Part shown: positions 56,621 through 64,000 of the stretch, piece by piece | Layout of the letters: each line of letters begins with the position of its first letter | Position numbering within the stretch: position 1 is the first letter of the stretch | From: Candidatus Omnitrophota bacterium | GTDB taxonomy: Bacteria; Hinthialibacterota; Hinthialibacteria; Hinthialibacterales; Hinthialibacteraceae | DNA length: 64,000 nucleotides | Assembly (NCBI GenBank): GCA_003598175.1 | Contig: QZKN01000029.1 | Location: 1 to 64,000 of the forward strand | Reading direction: 5' to 3' | The notes under the pieces: model-generated | The model's input: the letters and a program-made list of their open reading frames with translations, nothing else | Told to the model about the DNA's origin: nothing | Databases searched by the model: none | Position numbers and translations under genes: made by a program

Positions 56621-58447
56621 CTACTTTTCGATCAACCGGTAGTTCCACCTGCGGTTGGGGGCGTTGTCGCCGTTGACGCCGAGTTCGGATGCGTCGCCGA
56701 AGGATTGAATGTTGTCCGCCCAATGAAAGTCGAACGATAATTTACCTTCCTCCAAATTAAGTAAAGTTCGTGGAAACGAGAGTTCCATGCCGTTGCCGTT
56801 GACCTGGTATTGAGCGATGCCTATGAATTCCCACGCTCCGTCGCGCCAGGCGCCGACGGTGGTTTCCCGATCGTCGGGGACGTCCTTATTGACGATAAAG
56901 TCATATCCCATCCAGCCGGTTTTCCCGTCTTGATCGGCGTCGAGAAGCAGGAGCATCCAATACGGATCCGTTCTGGGCGTGATCGGATTCCGCGTTTGCA
57001 CAAAAAAGTAGAGATGGGTTTCGTCATACGCCGCTTTGGCGATGACAAAATCGTTTCGGCCCGTTTCATTGCGATAGGTTTGATTGCCATATCCCTTATG
57101 ATTGCGATGGGTGACGTCGCCGATGGTATCGCGAAATTCCGGCGTCACCGTTTGCCAATCCGCGAATTCACCATCGATCACGATCGCGCTGGGACCCGCG
57201 GCCGCCGGACATTCCCGCACGCCCTTGAATCGCCGCGCCCAGCTCGCCAGTTGGTAATAATAATTGTCGCCATGCCCGTCCCGCATGGGTTCGCAATCGC
57301 GGCTGTATTCCTGCGTGTATTGATCCACGAATAAACCGCCGGGATAAAAAAGGCAATCCGCGTCGGTGTATTTGCTCCATTGCGTATAGCGTCCGGCGAT
57401 CCATTCGTTCCAACCGGTCACGAAGATGAATTTCGGATTTACTTCCAGCGCGCGTTGCCATTGCTCCTCGAAATTGAGTCCCCAATTGACCGCGCCCTCC
57501 CGCGTGTCTTTTTTTCCGTCATGCCAACTGCGTCCCATCGCGCCGGTTTTGTGGCTCATCGGCGCGGGGCCGGGCGTATCGGGCAACGCGTTTTGCGCTA
57601 CGCCCACACTCATCTGTTCCACTTCGCCCTTGCTATTTTTAAAAATGTGCTGGGGAAACACTTCCAGCCAACTCCATTGATCCGGGCCGGTGGGGCCGAT
57701 CCAATAATCCGGCATGGGACGGCGAAACGTGAAGAAATTCAGCATTTCCTCATCCCGGATGAATTCCTTATTCGCGAGAAGGAAAGGTTTTCCGTCCCAG
57801 CGGAACCACAAATCCTTCCACAATCCCGCCTTATACAAGTCGTTCCAGAGTCGCTCCGTCACCGGACGCGGATCGCCGAAGGGAGCGATGAATCCGATGG
57901 CCGGCGTACGCGCCCCTTCCGCGCGCATGGCGGTATACTCGCGGCACAGCGCTTCATACTGATCTTTCCAGGTAAAGGGGGGATTGGTGGTATCAAATAG
58001 AATCACGTCGATTCCTGCGTCGACCAGCAGGCTGGCGTGTTTGCGGATCACGAAGGGATCGGTCATGATGTAATAGCCCAATTCCGGCTCGCCCCAGTGA
58101 TGGGGAGCGCCGTTCGTGGGCCAATTCACTTTGCCGTCTTTTGCCGCGGCGAGGATTTTCGTATTGTCGTTAGGACCATTTGGTTGAGGGATGTGCCAGG
58201 TCCAATAAAAAATACCGATCCATTTGTCCTTTTTCACCGGTCCGCACTGCTCGAAGCCGGGAACCGTTCGCCCCAAAGCGTCCGTCGCCGCCCAGGTATC
58301 CGCGTAGGCGTCGCCATCTGTGTAGGGCTGACCTTGATAGGTTTCGAGGGGATCAGCGGATATGGCGGACGGTTGCGAGAAAAGGGATAAGACGACAACA
58401 GTGGAAACCAACAACGAATAATGGTTGATTTGGGTTACAAATATCAT
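56621..58447 (-). CDS. Secreted DUF5010/GH99-like protein with CBM9-like C-terminus
   Basis: A 608-residue exported protein with a signal peptide (residues 1-32). The catalytic-type domain (about 40-420) has KKDKWIGIFYWTWH, YYIMTDPFVIRKHASLLVDAGIDVILFDTTNP, GFIAPFGDPR and FIFVTGWNEWIAGRY, as in GH99-like/DUF5010 proteins; Glu in GWNEW and Asp in LFDTT are candidate catalytic residues. The C-terminal 180 residues (IDGEFADWQTV, DETHLYFFVQT, LLLLDADQDGKTGWMGYDF) are a CBM9-like sugar-binding domain. ATG 58447 has TAGGAGA 8 nt upstream. The frame continues upstream without a stop through a separate antitoxin-like segment. Confidence 0.78.
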   Translation of the reverse strand: MIFVTQINHYSLLVSTVVVLSLFSQPSAISADPLETYQGQPYTDGDAYADTWAATDALGRTVPGFEQCGPVKKDKWIGIFYWTWHIPQPNGPNDNTKILAAAKDGKVNWPTNGAPHHWGEPELGYYIMTDPFVIRKHASLLVDAGIDVILFDTTNPPFTWKDQYEALCREYTAMRAEGARTPAIGFIAPFGDPRPVTERLWNDLYKAGLWKDLWFRWDGKPFLLANKEFIRDEEMLNFFTFRRPMPDYWIGPTGPDQWSWLEVFPQHIFKNSKGEVEQMSVGVAQNALPDTPGPAPMSHKTGAMGRSWHDGKKDTREGAVNWGLNFEEQWQRALEVNPKFIFVTGWNEWIAGRYTQWSKYTDADCLFYPGGLFVDQYTQEYSRDCEPMRDGHGDNYYYQLASWARRFKGVRECPAAAGPSAIVIDGEFADWQTVTPEFRDTIGDVTHRNHKGYGNQTYRNETGRNDFVIAKAAYDETHLYFFVQTRNPITPRTDPYWMLLLLDADQDGKTGWMGYDFIVNKDVPDDRETTVGAWRDGAWEFIGIAQYQVNGNGMELSFPRTLLNLEEGKLSFDFHWADNIQSFGDASELGVNGDNAPNRRWNYRLIEK

Positions 58448-58684
58448 AATTTTTCTCCTATAGCCACAGCCGCATCGACGACATCCGCCGCTTTCACTCT
58501 CATTTCGATGCACGAACTGAACGGTTTTGAGGTTATTCAGTTGGTACTCTTTTATCACCTGTTGTGCATTTTTGTTGATTTGTTGGGGGGAGAGATTTTC
58601 AACAGCCATGGAATGTCTGATCTCATGAAGTTGCCACAATGCGAAATCTTCTTCCCTTGAGTAGTCATTATTGTAATGTTTCAT
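58448..58684 (-). CDS. Small antitoxin-like coding segment fused in frame to the DUF5010 gene
   Basis: Seventy-nine codons from ATG 58684 (GAGG 9-10 nt upstream) encode YSREEDFALWQLHEIRHSMA and a helical tail. This pattern occurs in small antitoxin-like proteins often found near toxin genes. There is no stop before the signal peptide of the DUF5010-like protein, so translation could run on and give a 687-residue fusion that would mask the signal peptide. The last codons include a Cys/Arg-rich stretch (GGCRRCGCGYRRK), probably degraded sequence. A lost stop codon in a relic gene is the simplest reading. Confidence 0.45.
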
Positions 58685-58712
58685 ATTCAGATCCTCATTT
58701 TGTTGTTGAGTC

Positions 58713-60977
58713 TCATCCCCGCTCCCGCAGCCATCGCTGCATCAGCGGCACTCGCAGCTTCCACTCACCCCCCACTTCCTCCACCAACAACCGTCGCTTC
58801 AGTGAGCGATACAACTCCTCATCCTCCGGAATCGCCTGCGTATCCCGCGCGCGAAATCCCCGCAAATAGTTCCATTCTCCGGGAAGTTTGCATTCTCCAT
58901 GCATCAGCTGACGCAAAACCGTATCCCCCCGCACGATCGCCTTATTTAACGCCCGCTCCATCAAATTGGGTGATACCTCATGCGCCTCTTCATCATTGAT
59001 CAGATCGACAATTGTTTCCGCAATCAACTGAACCAAATGCGGCCACCCTCCCGCCTCGCCGTGAATACGCTCGATCCCCCCATTCCCCCAAAAAGTTGGG
59101 TCGAAACGAGGCCGCCGCGGATCGTCCTTCTCCCACCATGGCGAATATTTCAACGGCTCGGTCAAAAGCAACCGTGTTTCAGCTTCACTGAATGGTGGAA
59201 CCACAATCGTGCGCGCGCTGACCAGAAAAGAAGGCCATTCCGCATGGCTCAACTCGGTGATTTCATGGCTGCCGACGAACACCCACGTCAACTGGCGATG
59301 CGTTTGAATTGATTCACGAATCGTGGCCAGCAGATCGTTGCTGAACACTCGCTCGCCAAGCTTTCGATCGATATATTCATACTCATCAATCCCCAAAAAC
59401 AACCTGTTCTCCTCTTTTTGCAAATGTTGATTGCATTGCGTCAAAAATTTGAAAAACGTTTGCAGGTCATTAAGATTTTCTGTATTGATATCTTTAAAAT
59501 TTAGAGAATATTGGATTTCTGTGGCTAAAAGACGAATCAAAGATTCCGTCGACGAAAAGGCTTGCGCCTGCTGCATGGAGATGGAAATGATTCGAACGGA
59601 GGAGGGAAGAAAAATGCTCAAATTTTTGAGTAACGTCGATTTACCTATCCGCCGTCGCCCATAAACGATCAAACCGGGACAGCCTGTACTCAACATAACC
59701 TGACTTTCAATTTCTCCAATAACGCCATGCCGCGGAATAAACGCCTCCTGCCCTCGATCAACCGGATCGCCCGCGCGGAAAACCTGCGCCGTCGGTTTTT
59801 TTTCAATCACGGCTTTCGCCTCTTCCCACTGCTTTTGTGCAATCTGCCTCCAATTCTCCGCCGCTTTGCGAAATTCCGATGCCAATGGTTCATAAAAACC
59901 ACTGATTCGATCTTGAAAACTCTCAATTTCTTTTATAAGCGAAAAAGCGATTGGTTCCCGAAAAAAAGGCCGATTTAACGTATCCAATCGCCGTTGAATT
60001 TGGCAGATTTCGCTTACCATTTCGCGTACTTTCGGTGTTTGTTTTAAAAACTTTTTTTCTCCTTCTGGAAGTTTGTAAGTGTAGGAATCTAATTTGGATA
60101 AGTTTTTTTCTTTTGAAGCATCCCGTGCAATTAATGCTGTTTTGGCCTGTAAAGCTTGCATGCGTTGGCTGGGATAGGTATCAATTAACCGCTCGATTTC
60201 TTTTCTGCCTTCCTCATTTGTGTGATCCACATACGCAAGCAGAAGCTGATCTAAGCCACGGAATGGAATTGAGCACAAATTATCCCATGCAACGGGATGG
60301 TAGATATATAATCTTCCATTTGCTTTTGGCCATACAAAAAAAAGATGAAATAAATAATAATAAACACGTAATACGGCGATCCCGAAGGCGATCCCGAAGG
60401 CGATCCCGAAGGCGATCCCGAAGGCGATCCCGAAGGCGATCCCTCCGGCGATCCCTCCGGTGATCCCGAAGGCGATCCCTACAGTGATCCCTCCGGCGAT
60501 CCCGAAGGCGATCCCTACGGCGATCCCTACGGCGATCCCTACGGCGATCCCTACGGCGATCCCTCCGGCGATCCCTCCGGCGATCCCTCCGGCGATCCCT
60601 AAGGCGATCCCTACGGTGATCCCTCCGGCGATCCCTACGGCGATCCCTACGGCGATCCCTATAAGTATATTAAAAAGATGAAAATATATATTTTCAACCA
60701 TGTTGGAGGGGGGGGGAAAAGCCGAAGTTGGAATGCCGATAAAACCATGAAGAATAAATCTCATTAAAATGCTAATTATAAAGATATAAGGTATAAAATG
60801 AGAATATAAATTTATACATACAAAAAATAAAATTATTCTATTTTTTATAATTTTTTCAGATTTATCTATTGTTGCGCGAAATATGTGTGGCCGTCGATAT
60901 AACAATCCCAACCACCACAACGCCGATTTGTGATGGCTCCAACGCAAACGGATTTGATCGAGTGGAATGGGTGTCAT
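58713..60977 (-). CDS. Membrane-anchored STAND-type ATPase with GI(A/T)x repeat domain
   Basis: A 754-residue protein. Two hydrophobic segments (about 48-95) precede a 96-residue array (about 106-201) of 24 tetrapeptides of the form Gly-Ile-(Ala/Thr)-x, where x is Val, Gly, Phe or Leu. This would give about four tightly packed helices. A helical linker (about 240-410) follows, then a P-loop ATPase: Walker A GRRRIGKST near 440, Walker B LFLGIDEYEYID near 530, sensor-like TWVFVGSHE, and the STAND GGWPHLVQLI motif. The C-terminus is a winged-helix-like region (YRSLKRRLLVEEVGGEWKLRVPLMQRWL). The start overlaps the TIR gene stop by 4 nt. It may act as the sensor or membrane platform of a TIR effector system. 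Confidence 0.8.
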   Translation of the reverse strand: MTPIPLDQIRLRWSHHKSALWWLGLLYRRPHIFRATIDKSEKIIKNRIILFFVCINLYSHFIPYIFIISILMRFILHGFIGIPTSAFPPPSNMVENIYFHLFNILIGIAVGIAVGIAGGITVGIALGIAGGIAGGIAGGIAVGIAVGIAVGIAVGIAFGIAGGITVGIAFGITGGIAGGIAFGIAFGIAFGIAFGIAFGIAVLRVYYYLFHLFFVWPKANGRLYIYHPVAWDNLCSIPFRGLDQLLLAYVDHTNEEGRKEIERLIDTYPSQRMQALQAKTALIARDASKEKNLSKLDSYTYKLPEGEKKFLKQTPKVREMVSEICQIQRRLDTLNRPFFREPIAFSLIKEIESFQDRISGFYEPLASEFRKAAENWRQIAQKQWEEAKAVIEKKPTAQVFRAGDPVDRGQEAFIPRHGVIGEIESQVMLSTGCPGLIVYGRRRIGKSTLLKNLSIFLPSSVRIISISMQQAQAFSSTESLIRLLATEIQYSLNFKDINTENLNDLQTFFKFLTQCNQHLQKEENRLFLGIDEYEYIDRKLGERVFSNDLLATIRESIQTHRQLTWVFVGSHEITELSHAEWPSFLVSARTIVVPPFSEAETRLLLTEPLKYSPWWEKDDPRRPRFDPTFWGNGGIERIHGEAGGWPHLVQLIAETIVDLINDEEAHEVSPNLMERALNKAIVRGDTVLRQLMHGECKLPGEWNYLRGFRARDTQAIPEDEELYRSLKRRLLVEEVGGEWKLRVPLMQRWLRERG
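60375..60662 (-). repeat. 12-bp coding minisatellite, 24 units
   Basis: Twenty-four head-to-tail 12-bp units, 288 bp in all, have the minus-strand consensus NNNGGGATCGCC. The variable codon is TTC, GTA, GGA, TTA or ATA; a few units carry ATCACC or ATCACT (Thr) instead of ATCGCC. Every unit keeps the frame of the STAND ATPase, so changes in copy number would preserve the protein while lengthening its membrane region. Confidence 0.95.
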
Positions 60978-61873
60978 TTGATCTCCACGGTTTTCAGATC
61001 GATGGCAGATAACGGATTATCACGCGGTATCAGTTCTGAAAAAGGGGAGTGTGATTCAAAAAGCATGATCAATTTCCGTTTTTCCATCAAACTTCGTAAA
61101 CACCCATACAAATCCACATCATAATATGGCCGATACCGATGATTCGCTAAGTCAAAGTGCGTTAGAGCAACAATTGATCTATCTCTTGCCAATACAGCGC
61201 CTTCAAATGTCGGCAGATCATCCGGTTCTTTCGGCACACTGATTTTTATTCCCAACTCTTTTACTATTGCCTCAATCAATCCATGCCGGCTTGCGGTTAA
61301 GCCGGATTGCAGATCAACCACCGCCAAATCGTGAATTTTTTCTCGCTTCAGATGCAAAAACAACGATTTCCAAACAACCGAGGGAACCGCTGAATTTACG
61401 GTTATGCTAACCGAATATCGATCATCGACATACCGTGCAATCTCATCAATCTTTTTCATCCATTCCGGCGCTGGCAAACTGCGAAACAGCACTTCCCACT
61501 GTTCGATTTTATGTTCATCCGAATTCTGATTCCGCAAATCCAAATACAACGCCTTCGACAATTTCGCAGGCACATCACAATCATCCACCCGGACTACAAT
61601 AACCAAGCCATTCTCAAACTTCGGGTCAAGTTTCAAAGCCCGTTTCATCTCATGCATACAATACTCACTTTGCAAATACGCTTCGGAAAGCACCAGTAAG
61701 TGTTTCCTGGCCTTATACTGCAATGCATCCATCTGTCCGACGATGGCTTCTCCCGCCTCGAAGCGCTCGCGATCGATCAATACTTCCACGCCTCCTGCCT
61801 TCAGACAAGGTATGAGGGTATTCCATACCCAATTTCCTTGTTTATGGCTATAACTAACAAACACCTTCGGCAT
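60974..61873 (-). CDS. TIR-domain protein, partner of the STAND ATPase
   Basis: A 299-residue protein. The TIR domain (residues 2-130) has KVFVSYSHKQG, EVLIDRERFEAGEAIVGQMDALQYKARKHLLVLSEAYLQSEYCMHEM and a candidate catalytic Glu75 in the C-helix position of NAD-cleaving TIRs. The C-terminal region (about 160-299, LAVVDLQSGLTASRHGLIEAIVKELG, IVALTHFDLANHR) looks like an ATPase-type fold with a Walker B-like strand but no Walker A, perhaps a scaffold that docks to the adjacent ATPase. ATG 61873 follows GGGGGAA. The stop overlaps the ATPase start by 4 nt. Upstream on the same strand are a RelE-like toxin and two antitoxins. Confidence 0.85.
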   Translation of the reverse strand: MPKVFVSYSHKQGNWVWNTLIPCLKAGGVEVLIDRERFEAGEAIVGQMDALQYKARKHLLVLSEAYLQSEYCMHEMKRALKLDPKFENGLVIVVRVDDCDVPAKLSKALYLDLRNQNSDEHKIEQWEVLFRSLPAPEWMKKIDEIARYVDDRYSVSITVNSAVPSVVWKSLFLHLKREKIHDLAVVDLQSGLTASRHGLIEAIVKELGIKISVPKEPDDLPTFEGAVLARDRSIVALTHFDLANHRYRPYYDVDLYGCLRSLMEKRKLIMLFESHSPFSELIPRDNPLSAIDLKTVEIK

Positions 61874-61928
61874 GTAATTCCCCCATTTTAACGAGATAAA
61901 AAAATGTACTTCATTATTCAAGTTAAGA

Positions 61929-62183
61929 TCATTCTTTAATCATTCGCTCATATTCCTCGTGACTACCAATCCACACCCAAACGAAACCTCCCTCATCTTC
62001 CATCGCAAGTGCTCTATGCACAATGCCAACGCGTATCGACCAAAACCTGCCTACTTTCTTAAAATGAAGAGATGGATGCGAAGGATTTGTCTTAAGCAAT
62101 TGAAAATTCTGCCTTGCAATCTTTTTAACGGATTCAGGAAGCCTTGCAAAACATCTCCAGAAACGTGCTGTTGTTTGGTGCAT
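61929..62183 (-). CDS. RelE/ParE-type toxin
   Basis: An 84-residue toxin-like protein: ARFWRCFARLPESVKKIARQNFQLLKTNP, FKKVGRFWSIRVGIVHRALA and WVWIGSHEEYERMI follow the RelE fold used for ribosome-dependent mRNA cleavage. Its start codon directly follows the antitoxin stop (TGAATG), so translation is coupled. It ends 55 nt before the TIR gene on the same strand and could be cotranscribed with it. Confidence 0.8.
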   Translation of the reverse strand: MHQTTARFWRCFARLPESVKKIARQNFQLLKTNPSHPSLHFKKVGRFWSIRVGIVHRALAMEDEGGFVWVWIGSHEEYERMIKE

Positions 62184-62384
62184 TCAAAGCTCCTTGAGTG
62201 TTCCTTTCGATTTTTCTTCAAGAGCTTCGTTAATCAAAAAATCCATTTTTCCGGATTGCGAATCCGCTTCAATCTGTTCGTCCCATTGTTCCCAGTCTTT
62301 TTCGTTAAACCATTGTCGAAATCGGACGTATTCTTCTTCAGGCAGAGCTTCGATGGCAACCTGAATTTCCTCTATCGTTGACAT
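62184..62384 (-). CDS. Antitoxin of the RelE-like module
   Basis: A 66-residue acidic, helical protein (IEEIQVAIEALPEEEYVRFRQWFNEKDWEQWDEQIEAD, NEALEEKSKG) of the widespread small antitoxin type found before RelE-like toxins. GAGGAGG 7-8 nt before ATG 62384 is strong and overlaps the end of the preceding Phd gene. Confidence 0.75.
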   Translation of the reverse strand: MSTIEEIQVAIEALPEEEYVRFRQWFNEKDWEQWDEQIEADSQSGKMDFLINEALEEKSKGTLKEL

Positions 62385-62397
62385 GAGTTGAACCTCC

Positions 62398-62673
62398 TCA
62401 AATTCCAATCTCATTTTCGAGTTCTTCGACGCTGTTGAAGGCGATTCTGTCCTTTTTGCTTCTTTCCAATGCTTTCTTCAACCGTTGCGCATTTTTCGGG
62501 GAGCTCAGCAAATAAACGGTCTCATCCAATTCCGCATAATCGGCCTCGGATAAAATTGCCACATTTACACCGTTTTCCCCCTTCACCAGCAACGGAACTC
62601 GATCTTGGCAAACCTTTTTTAGCGAAGATTCGAAATTGTCCTTAAATTCCTGTACGGTTATCGATTCCTTCAT
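62398..62673 (-). CDS. Phd/YefM-family antitoxin
   Basis: A 91-residue Phd/YefM-type antitoxin: ITVQEFKDNFESSLKKVCQDRVPLLVKGENGVNVAILSEADYAELDETVYLL is the standard DNA-binding fold, with a helical toxin-binding tail. Its usual Doc or YoeB toxin does not follow; instead a second antitoxin starts 13 nt downstream. It is either an orphan or the regulator of a three-gene toxin unit. GAGGAA is 6-7 nt upstream. Confidence 0.88.
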   Translation of the reverse strand: MKESITVQEFKDNFESSLKKVCQDRVPLLVKGENGVNVAILSEADYAELDETVYLLSSPKNAQRLKKALERSKKDRIAFNSVEELENEIGI

Positions 62674-63073
62674 TATTGTTTCCTCTATTTCTTATACTGT
62701 TAGTTCCGCATAAACCAAATCCCGGCCGATAGGAATGATTATACTGAAAAATACAAACCATTTCCACTGTTTTCTTGAGTTGTTCGAAAGATTGGCTTGG
62801 TATTGACAAAACGCGTTTTCAATCCATGCGAAGCGAGATGGAAATTGGATTGCGGGGGAATCGGAACATCGTGTTCCGAATCGGCCATGCCAAATCCTTT
62901 TTGTAGAGGAATGGTAAAGCATGGGAAGAGCAGGATTGTTTCAATCCATCGAACAGGAGGAATCAACGATGGATACGAACGGAAGAATCTATCCTACCCT
63001 TCATTCCATTGGAAATCGAGTATAATCATGTATAATTTATGTATAAATACAGGACATAAATGGAGAAATGGTC
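62674..63073. other. Divergent promoter region between Phd and ParD
   Basis: 400 bp. A perfect 12-bp palindrome AAAACGCGTTTT lies at 62808-62819 and may bind a regulator. The right end carries the parDE promoter. No gene is supported in the middle. Confidence 0.45.
63009..63036 (+). promoter_or_regulatory. parDE promoter
   Basis: TTGGAA (63009-63014) and TATAAT (63031-63036) are spaced by 16 bp. Tandem TATAAT-like sequences around 63020-63050 form imperfect inverted repeats that could be the ParD operator. Confidence 0.55.
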
Positions 63074-63379
63074 ATGCAAATGCACTTGAATCTTGGCGGT
63101 TTGTATGAAGAATTTATTAAAAAGGAGATCGAATCCGGCTTGTTCAGTTCTGCTTCGGAAGTTGTGCGGGATGCATTGCGCCGCCGGATGGAACACCAAC
63201 AGGAACAAAATAGAATTGATTATATTCATGAACTGGTGAATGCCGGAGCCGAACAAATCCAATGTGGTGAAGGCATTCCTTATACATCCGACTTCATGGA
63301 TGAATCCGTGAACCGCGCCAAATCGAACGCGAAGGCGGGAAAGATCGTTCACGATGCAGTCAAACCGGAGTGCGTATAG
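63074..63379 (+). CDS. parD: ParD-type ribbon-helix-helix antitoxin
   Basis: A 101-residue protein: MHLNLGGLYEEFIKKEIESGLFSSASEVVRDALRRRME is a classic ParD N-terminus, with a beta-strand followed by two helices for DNA binding. The C-terminus binds ParE. ATG 63074 lies 8 nt after GGAG; an ATG at 63068 is too close to it. It overlaps the parE start by 26 nt. Confidence 0.88.
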   Translation: MQMHLNLGGLYEEFIKKEIESGLFSSASEVVRDALRRRMEHQQEQNRIDYIHELVNAGAEQIQCGEGIPYTSDFMDESVNRAKSNAKAGKIVHDAVKPECV

Positions 63380-63671
63380 GCTTGAATTTTCTCCGTTAGC
63401 GCAACAAGATATTGATGATATTTTACAATATACTTATGAAAACTGGGGCGAAGCGCGATTATTGAAATATAAGGAGATTTTGGATACAGGATGGGAAAAT
63501 CTGATTTTAAATCCTGGCATCGGTCATTACCGATCTGATTTACCCAAAGGATGTAGGGCTTTAAAGGTCGGAGAACATTACGCCATATATGTTTTTCAGA
63601 ACCAGACCATTCAGGTTTTCCGCGTTTTACACGGTCGAATGAATTTTAAACGACAGGAGTTTTCAACATAG
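63354..63671 (+). CDS. parE: ParE-type toxin
   Basis: A 105-residue RelE/ParE toxin: YRLEFSPLAQQDIDDILQYTYENWGEARLLKY, GHYRSDLPKGCRALKVGEHYAIYVFQNQTIQVFRVLHGRMN. This family inhibits DNA gyrase or acts on ribosomes. It overlaps parD by 26 nt, and its 3' end overlaps the convergent microcompartment gene by 26 nt. Confidence 0.88.
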   Translation: MQSNRSAYRLEFSPLAQQDIDDILQYTYENWGEARLLKYKEILDTGWENLILNPGIGHYRSDLPKGCRALKVGEHYAIYVFQNQTIQVFRVLHGRMNFKRQEFST

Positions 63672-63978
63672 CTGATTTATTTGCATCGGAAGCGCGCAAA
63701 GTGATTTCTCCCTCCAATTCCACTTCGTCGATAATCCCCATCACCATGTCTTTAATGGGAGCAATGTCCATGCCGAAAACCAATTTCGCCGCGCCGGGCG
63801 CCGCGCCCAGCAGCACCAGTTCCCCCTCGCCCGCTCCGACGTAATCGACGGCCACGGTGGCCGGCGCGGACGGTTCGCCGGTGGGATGAATCGGCTCTGC
63901 CAACAGCAGTTTTTTGCCGTCATAGGCTTCGTGTTTGAGGGTGGATACGACGTTTCCGACAATGCGCGCCAGTCTCAT
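63646..63978 (-). CDS. EutN/CcmL-family microcompartment vertex protein
   Basis: A 110-residue pentamer-forming shell protein. MRLARIVGNVVSTLKHEAYDGKKLLLAEPI and AVDYVGAGEGELVLLGAAPGAAK are the typical beta-barrel core that closes microcompartment vertices. The remaining microcompartment genes should lie beyond the right edge. In PVC-type bacteria such loci degrade fucose or rhamnose, which would suit the fucose-isomerase-like protein at the left edge, though they lie 62 kb apart. No strong ribosome binding site is visible. Confidence 0.92.
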   Translation of the reverse strand: MRLARIVGNVVSTLKHEAYDGKKLLLAEPIHPTGEPSAPATVAVDYVGAGEGELVLLGAAPGAAKLVFGMDIAPIKDMVMGIIDEVELEGEITLRASDANKSAMLKTPVV

Positions 63979-64000
63979 GATTTGTGGTCCGTTGAAAGCG

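Noticed and set aside
60375-60662. Regular short repeats resembling a CRISPR array
   Set aside because: Units are 12 bp, contiguous and coding; there are no unique spacers of 30-40 bp.
60460-60681. Proline/alanine-rich open frame on the plus strand through the minisatellite
   Set aside because: It is the antisense reading of a repeat inside the STAND gene and has no start signal.

Overview
The window is about 50% GC, gene-dense, and comes from a Gram-negative heterotroph. It carries secretins, a lipobox lipoprotein, prepilin-type N-termini and Tat-exported enzymes. The secreted catabolic genes (formylglycine sulfatase, DUF1080 3-keto-glycoside hydrolase, Gfo/Idh/MocA oxidoreductase, GH-like proteins, DUF5009/HGSNAT-like acyltransferase, GH171/NamZ) and a bacterial microcompartment vertex protein at the right edge recall polysaccharide- and deoxysugar-degrading bacteria of the PVC superphylum or nearby candidate phyla (Sumerlaeota, Hydrogenedentota, Poribacteria type). 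I cannot settle the phylum from sequence alone. No rRNA, tRNA or intact CRISPR array was seen.

Layout. 0-9.2 kb: sugar-isomerase-like protein, hybrid histidine kinase, large secreted GH-like protein, NamZ-like muramidase, CPBP protease. 9.3-16.2 kb: an isolated promoter-terminator unit (candidate sRNA), an AlbA_2/ParA pair behind an SGNH protein, and a gene graveyard in which a piece of the type III-B CRISPR gene cmr1 is joined to glycosidase fragments and a URO-D-like gene with two frameshifts is joined to a pilin tail. 16.3-21.8 kb: mutS, a PIN toxin-antitoxin pair and ruvB. 21.9-27 kb: secreted sugar catabolism (beta-helix/GH43-like, HEAT-DUF1080, Gfo/Idh). 27.2-30.3 kb: HEPN plus a double P-loop KGGVGR ATPase. 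30.4-34.3 kb: DUF5009 protein, HigBA, EcsC. 34.4-37 kb: hisI, trpE, trpG. 37-44.8 kb: NYN/LOTUS protein, STAS-like protein, Fur/PerR with peroxiredoxin, two unfamiliar proteins and NurA. 44.9-52.8 kb: prepilin, groESL, O-antigen-ligase-like protein, two overlapping secretins and a lipoprotein. 53.3-58.7 kb: secreted proteins, a sulfatase, a decayed ParDE and a DUF5010/GH99-like protein. 58.7-64 kb: a STAND ATPase with a minisatellite-encoded membrane region, a TIR protein, several toxin-antitoxin genes and the EutN/CcmL shell protein.

The strongest candidate for an undescribed system is the TIR plus STAND-ATPase pair (58.7-61.9 kb). The genes overlap by 4 nt, and the ATPase carries 24 tandem 12-bp units encoding a GI(A/T)x hydrophobic repeat. 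The HEPN/KGGVGR pair, the AlbA_2/ParA pair, NurA, the Cmr1 relic and at least six toxin-antitoxin loci make the whole stretch look like a region where conflict systems arrive and decay between housekeeping genes. Function assignments rest on motif reading and family knowledge; no database search was possible.
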